Source of the DNA: Asterella californica
Lineage: Eukaryota > Streptophyta > Marchantiopsida > Marchantiales > Aytoniaceae
Direction of reading: 5' to 3'
DNA length: 64,000 nucleotides
NCBI GenBank assembly: GCA_036924285.1
Contig: JAYKYS010000011.1
Coordinates: forward strand, 496,001-560,000
This document shows positions 60,183 through 64,000 of this stretch, piece by piece; within the stretch, counting starts at the first letter, position 1, and every line of letters starts with the position of its first letter. The notes beneath the pieces are model-generated. The model was not told the origin of the DNA. It did not search any database and saw only the letters and a program-made list of their open reading frames with translations. Both the position numbers and the translations under genes were made by a program.

Positions 60183-63100
60183 TACTCTTGATTTGCAAGG
60201 CCGACGTAATAGCATCAATGTTGCTATACAGTCGTGCACCATTTTGTATCGTAAGATGGCTCCTCCGCAGGGCGGGATGCACCATTGTATTGGGATAATC
60301 TGCCTAGTAATTCATTCATCATTTGGAAAGAGATACTGGACCCCCACCGTTCTGCCACGCGGGAAGTTAGGAACTACCACCTACTATTAGGTTCTGCTCC
60401 GAGCAATGTGCACCAGTTAAAGCAGCTATCCTTGGAGCAAGGTTGGCGAGGATTACAGGGGTTTTAATGTTCGCATGGGTTCCCTGGGAATGGCCGGTAT
60501 GGTCCGTGTTTTGGAAGCTGGCGATGACAGTTCAGATGAATCGTGACTCCTGCAAACATTGAGACGTGTGAAAGTATCGAATGCGTAACAAGTCTAAGGA
60601 GCAGTGGGCTATATAATAATAAGAAGCACAAAAGCTATCGTCTCCGTCACTGGATTTATATTGCCGGTTCAGACTTCATCCGGGTGTGATGTATTTGAAG
60701 CTGATTCATGTGCCGCAGCGCAACTCGCTCAGAAACAGAGTTGCATCCTCCATGGCCACCTTCGCCTTGGAATTGTAAATTCAGCGCGAGTGCTTGGGGT
60801 GTTCTTCAAGGCAGGCAAGCGTTGTTGGGATGACGAGACAGTGTCCTCTCCTTTTAAGGATCGATTTTCACTTTCCTTACATCGTCTGGAAGCAGAAACG
60901 CGAGCTCAGTGCTGGGTACACGCTTTGAGCATTCGTCTCATGTCAGGAATGTGTTTTTGTCACATGTCACAAAAAACTGGTTCCCCGTCGCTACATGACC
61001 AGTCATATTCTTCTTGCTTACTGAAGACTACAATCCCTATTTGGCATACTATTATCGAATCTCTATCCCACTTGGTATACTCAAAACTAAGAGATGAGAA
61101 TAACCCACTAAAACTGGTCCCCTGAGGAACTCGCCAGAATTATGAGAGGTGAAACATACAGGCGGCTTCTGACAGTCTACAAGTTTGAGAACTTCTCTCT
61201 CTCTCAAATCCATTCGATCTTTGGTTTGTATGATCATGATCAGTTTGTCATGGTTTAACTTGCGCAGATGGATTGCAACTGATTGTAGATCTGATAGTTA
61301 GCAATGGCAAAGTATATAAGGAGGAGGTTGGTGCATTCCAGAAGGGAAAGTGGGTTGCTGAGCTGAGTCGGTGCGCTCCACGCCTGCTTTTCTTCATTTC
61401 TATACCATTTGAGGCGAAAGTCGCAAAACCGGTAACAATGCCATGTCAGTAGACAATTCAGCTCGATTCCACGGTTGAGATAGGGAAGTAGTGGAGGATG
61501 CAAAACAGAGCCAAGTCCACATGACAGAAATGGAAGTCCAGGTTCAGTCGCAAATCCTGAAGAACAAAGACTTGACGTAGCAGTGCTAGTAGGTGGTCAG
61601 CTCCCTCCTGGAGCAGAAACGATGAAGAAGGATCATGTTGTAGATTAGAAACTGTTTACAGACCGACCTGTTTACTAAACGGAATCGAACTTGAGGAAAA
61701 TATGCACCGATGGAACATTCATCCCAGTGAACTCAAAGTCAGAGGCAACAAACGGAAAGGCTTGTGAATGACAAGAAGAGTAATTCGTAAATTCACAATG
61801 GCAGTTAACATACATGTACAGTTCGGAAGTACAATATAGGCGAATAGCCGAACTATGCAAAACAGATGTATTGCTTCTCGAATCTAACATTACAGACCGC
61901 CCGCCGCGAGTACATCCGGATGGAGACGGTAAACCATACTTGAGGTTGGATTTTCAAATGTGCCTAGCCAGATGTCACATGCCTCGGTGCCTCAGTTTGA
62001 ATGCGATAGAAATTGCTGCCCTCCGTCACTTCCACCGTTGTAATTCAAGACAGTGCATGCACAAGAGAATGTGATTTGTGATCATCTGCTCACATGTCAT
62101 CGCGAGTGAAATCGAGGTGACATGTACAGCAGACATGGACTTGTCACCGGTTGCACGGCCTGATGGCAGTCAAGGTGTGATCAAGCACAAGGAAATTACG
62201 AGGGGTGCAAGCAAATTTCTGCACTACCATCATCTCGTGGTATGTTTCACCACTTACCTACCGGAAAGTGAAACTTTGTACTCTTACTATCCCTCGCTGA
62301 GTCGAGTGGATCAACAACTTAAGGCCTATTCGCATCAGTCACTTTTCACGTCTGGATTTTTGTTGAGTTAGGATCAGTAAATAGACAGGTTGCAGTATAT
62401 TTCAGTTCTCGTTCCAAGAGCTTGACAGTCTTATGGATTTTGGGCACGAATTTCTGTAAAACATGATTATATGTGGAAATCTCTCTCTCTCTCTCTACTT
62501 GGAATAATATTTCTTACAAAGTCTTGAACTGAACAAAAAATGGAAATGTGGATGGATTCACGTTCGTTAATTGTTCGCGTCTTATAGCGACACTGATAAG
62601 TAAAAAACTGCAATTCTGATGTGAATGCATTGTTCCTTCTCTTGTGTATAACACAAGAATTTAAAACTGTTTGAGGTGGATCCGTCGAGCTCGGGCTTGA
62701 CAAAAATCTATCAGGAACCGAAAAACTTGCTTTGGTGTGGTTGGGTTGTTAGTCACGTGGGCTGAGTGTTCGTTTGCTTGAGTCAAGTCACCTCGTGTCC
62801 ATAGCTGTCAGTTGTCATCATAATTTGAAAGTGGAGTTATCCAAACTCCTCCATTCATTCAATGTTTCTCAGTCCGATTGTTGTGTTTTTGTTTCCGTCG
62901 AGCAGATTGTCCATTGAACATGAGTTGAGAACTGTTGTAAGCGAATGCGATAGAGAGTTGTTGCAGATGTGGAATCACGTAAAGAGACGAGTTGTAAAAG
63001 TAGATATTCTGACCGCAGTGAGAAAATGGCAGGTGGAGTCGATAACTGCATGGTCAGAATTCCGAACCATGCGTGCGTAGGAGGGAAAAAGAGCAAAAAA

Positions 63101-63234
63101 CGAACGTGCTCGTCTAATTATGAAGTACTGGCATGGCTGAGGAAATCGTCTGTCGGTCCTAAGTTTGGCTGTCGCTGAAAATCACCGTTATGAGAGAGGA
63201 GATATTTATTATTCTACACAATAATAACATCTGG
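60183..63234. other. Intergenic, no gene recognised
   Basis: The first few hundred bases are probably the RHIP1 3' UTR. A 173-codon plus frame (60604-61125) has no motifs I recognise, a Cys/Ser-rich composition and no clear splice extension. A CT microsatellite lies at about 62481-62496. 62.86-63.18 kb has overlapping short frames only. Confidence 0.45.
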
Positions 63235-63316
63235 GACGCTTTGGCCGAGTGGTTAAGGCGTGTGCCTGCTAAGTACATGGGGTCTCCCCGCGAGAGTTCG
63301 AATCTCTCAGGCGTCG
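63235..63316 (+). tRNA. tRNA-Ser (anticodon GCU)
   Basis: This is an 82-nt class II tRNA. Acceptor arm GACGCTT pairs with AGGCGTC, with discriminator G. The D arm is TGGCCGAGTGGTTAAGGC. The anticodon loop CTGCTAA with GCT is flanked by TGTGC/GTACA. The long variable arm is GGGGTCTCCCC, and the T arm is GAGAGTTCGAATCTCTC. It reads AGC/AGU serine codons. No intron is present. Confidence 0.97.
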
Positions 63317-63780
63317 TCCCGCGCAGTGTTTTTTTTTTGACCCGTCTGAAGGTGATCTGTTTCCGTTTGACCTTGCATCCGGACATCTTTCTATCTTGCA
63401 GCTTTGTACTTCCTTAGTCCCCTGCAGCAACATTAGGACCTCCTCGGTCCCTCGAAGTTAGAAATGGAAAAACGCTACCCAATGACTAGCAAACGGATGG
63501 GAACACCCCATCAAGTCTCACAAGGGAATGAAGGAATCGAAGGGCCAAGCAACAACCAACCCGAAGGGAAGAACATTCAGTAGCTCTAGAATCGCATGTC
63601 GCACCTATAATGTCGGAGATCAGAAAGTCAGTAACTCTACAAAACAACTGGCGCACCTGAAGAGGCATCACCTACTGTGATTACTCTCCTGTGAACGGCT
63701 CCTGCTAAAGCTCTTTGTAGAGCAATGGAAACTCGCTACCTAAAAAACGTTGTGCAGAAAGAAAGAGAAAGTGATACCCC
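63317..63780. other. Spacer after tRNA, no gene recognised
   Basis: Apart from the T-run, only a 61-codon minus frame (63671-63486) with no motifs is present. Confidence 0.4.
63329..63338 (+). terminator. Pol III T-run terminator of tRNA-Ser
   Basis: Ten consecutive T residues follow 12 bases after the tRNA 3' end. Confidence 0.9.
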
Positions 63781-64000
63781 CTAGCGCCTCTCATCATAGG
63801 CTCTAGCACAGTCTCTCAGAAAGACGTCGAACTCCAAGCCTGTCGATCCATATATCTCCAAAGCTAAGGGGATGAAGCGATGTCCCACTTGCATACCCTT
63901 ATACTTGGTCACCTTCGCTGCTGCCGTCATGCCTGCAGCCCATCCTGAGGGATGAGTGATCACCTGTGCCGTCACTGAGTCCCGTGTCGGATCTGTGACA
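63781..64000 (-). CDS. C-terminal end of a retroelement-like protein (partial)
   Basis: A minus frame is open from the window end to a stop at 63781 and reads TAQVITHPSGWAAGMTAAAK, GHRFIPLALEIYGSTGLEFD and FLRDCARAYDERR. The F.PLA.E.YG..G....FLR..A pattern resembles the short domain that closes many non-LTR and related reverse-transcriptase polyproteins. The rest of the gene lies beyond 64000, so this call is tentative. Confidence 0.35.
   Translation of the reverse strand, partial: VTDPTRDSVTAQVITHPSGWAAGMTAAAKVTKYKGMQVGHRFIPLALEIYGSTGLEFDVFLRDCARAYDERR

Noticed and set aside
60604..61125. 173-codon plus frame after RHIP1
   Set aside because: No recognisable domain, an unusual Cys/Ser composition, and a position in probable 3' UTR or spacer. 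Kept only as a note.

Overview
The window looks like a transposon-rich stretch of a land-plant nuclear genome. Intron-bearing orthologues of plant genes (MDHAR, ESCRT-II VPS25, the plant-specific RHIP1), a tRNA-Ser(GCU) with a Pol III terminator, chromovirus-type LTR retrotransposons and Mutator-like elements (MULEs) support this. The gag/RT style of the retroelements and a MULE transposase of a type I associate mainly with fungi and oomycetes fit a bryophyte or other early-diverging land plant, but the species call is only inference.

Layout. 1-17.6 kb is a nest of LTR retrotransposons. A decayed plus-strand chromovirus (chromodomain 6965-7240; LTR/UTR, then a PBS, then gag at 9.2 kb; gag-protease-RT at 16.06-17.56 kb) is interrupted by two minus-strand Ty3/gypsy elements of one superfamily. 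The first has gag-protease-RT at 276-4383 and a 2.5-kb 5' LTR at 4424-6937. The second is a gag-only, apparently non-autonomous element at 9587-16054 with two 2.0-kb LTRs.

17.6-31.5 kb holds two abutting MULE-type DNA transposons. MULE-A (17592-21973) has TIRs of about 173 bp, a broken MuDR-type transposase and a broken RPA1-C-like OB fold. MULE-B (22005-31510) has 141-bp TIRs and a perfect 8-bp target-site duplication. It carries an almost intact SWIM/MULE transposase plus three cargo genes: an RPA1 C-terminal OB fold with a C-terminal membrane anchor, an FCP/NIF-like phosphatase with a DLNGL motif, and an unknown spliced gene. Arrays of the palindromic half-site CTCAGTGCGAC lie between these genes. 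A more decayed copy of the same transposase lies at 34.5-37.0 kb on the other strand. MULE-B is the strongest candidate for an undescribed system.

37-47.9 kb is repeat-rich and gene-poor (GTACTT-rich tract, coding-like relic at 41.2-41.7 kb, SINE-like block at 46.1 kb, orphan TIR-like motif at 47.0 kb). 47.95-60.2 kb is the host gene cluster: MDHAR (plus, 7 exons, 486 aa, tail-anchored), VPS25 (minus, 6 exons, 176 aa) and RHIP1 (plus, 9 exons, 243 aa). VPS25 and RHIP1 are divergently arranged across about 1.06 kb. A tRNA-Ser and the edge of another retroelement close the window.

All exon boundaries were read by eye from GT-AG sites and frame continuity. Protein identities come from recognising conserved motifs, not from searches.
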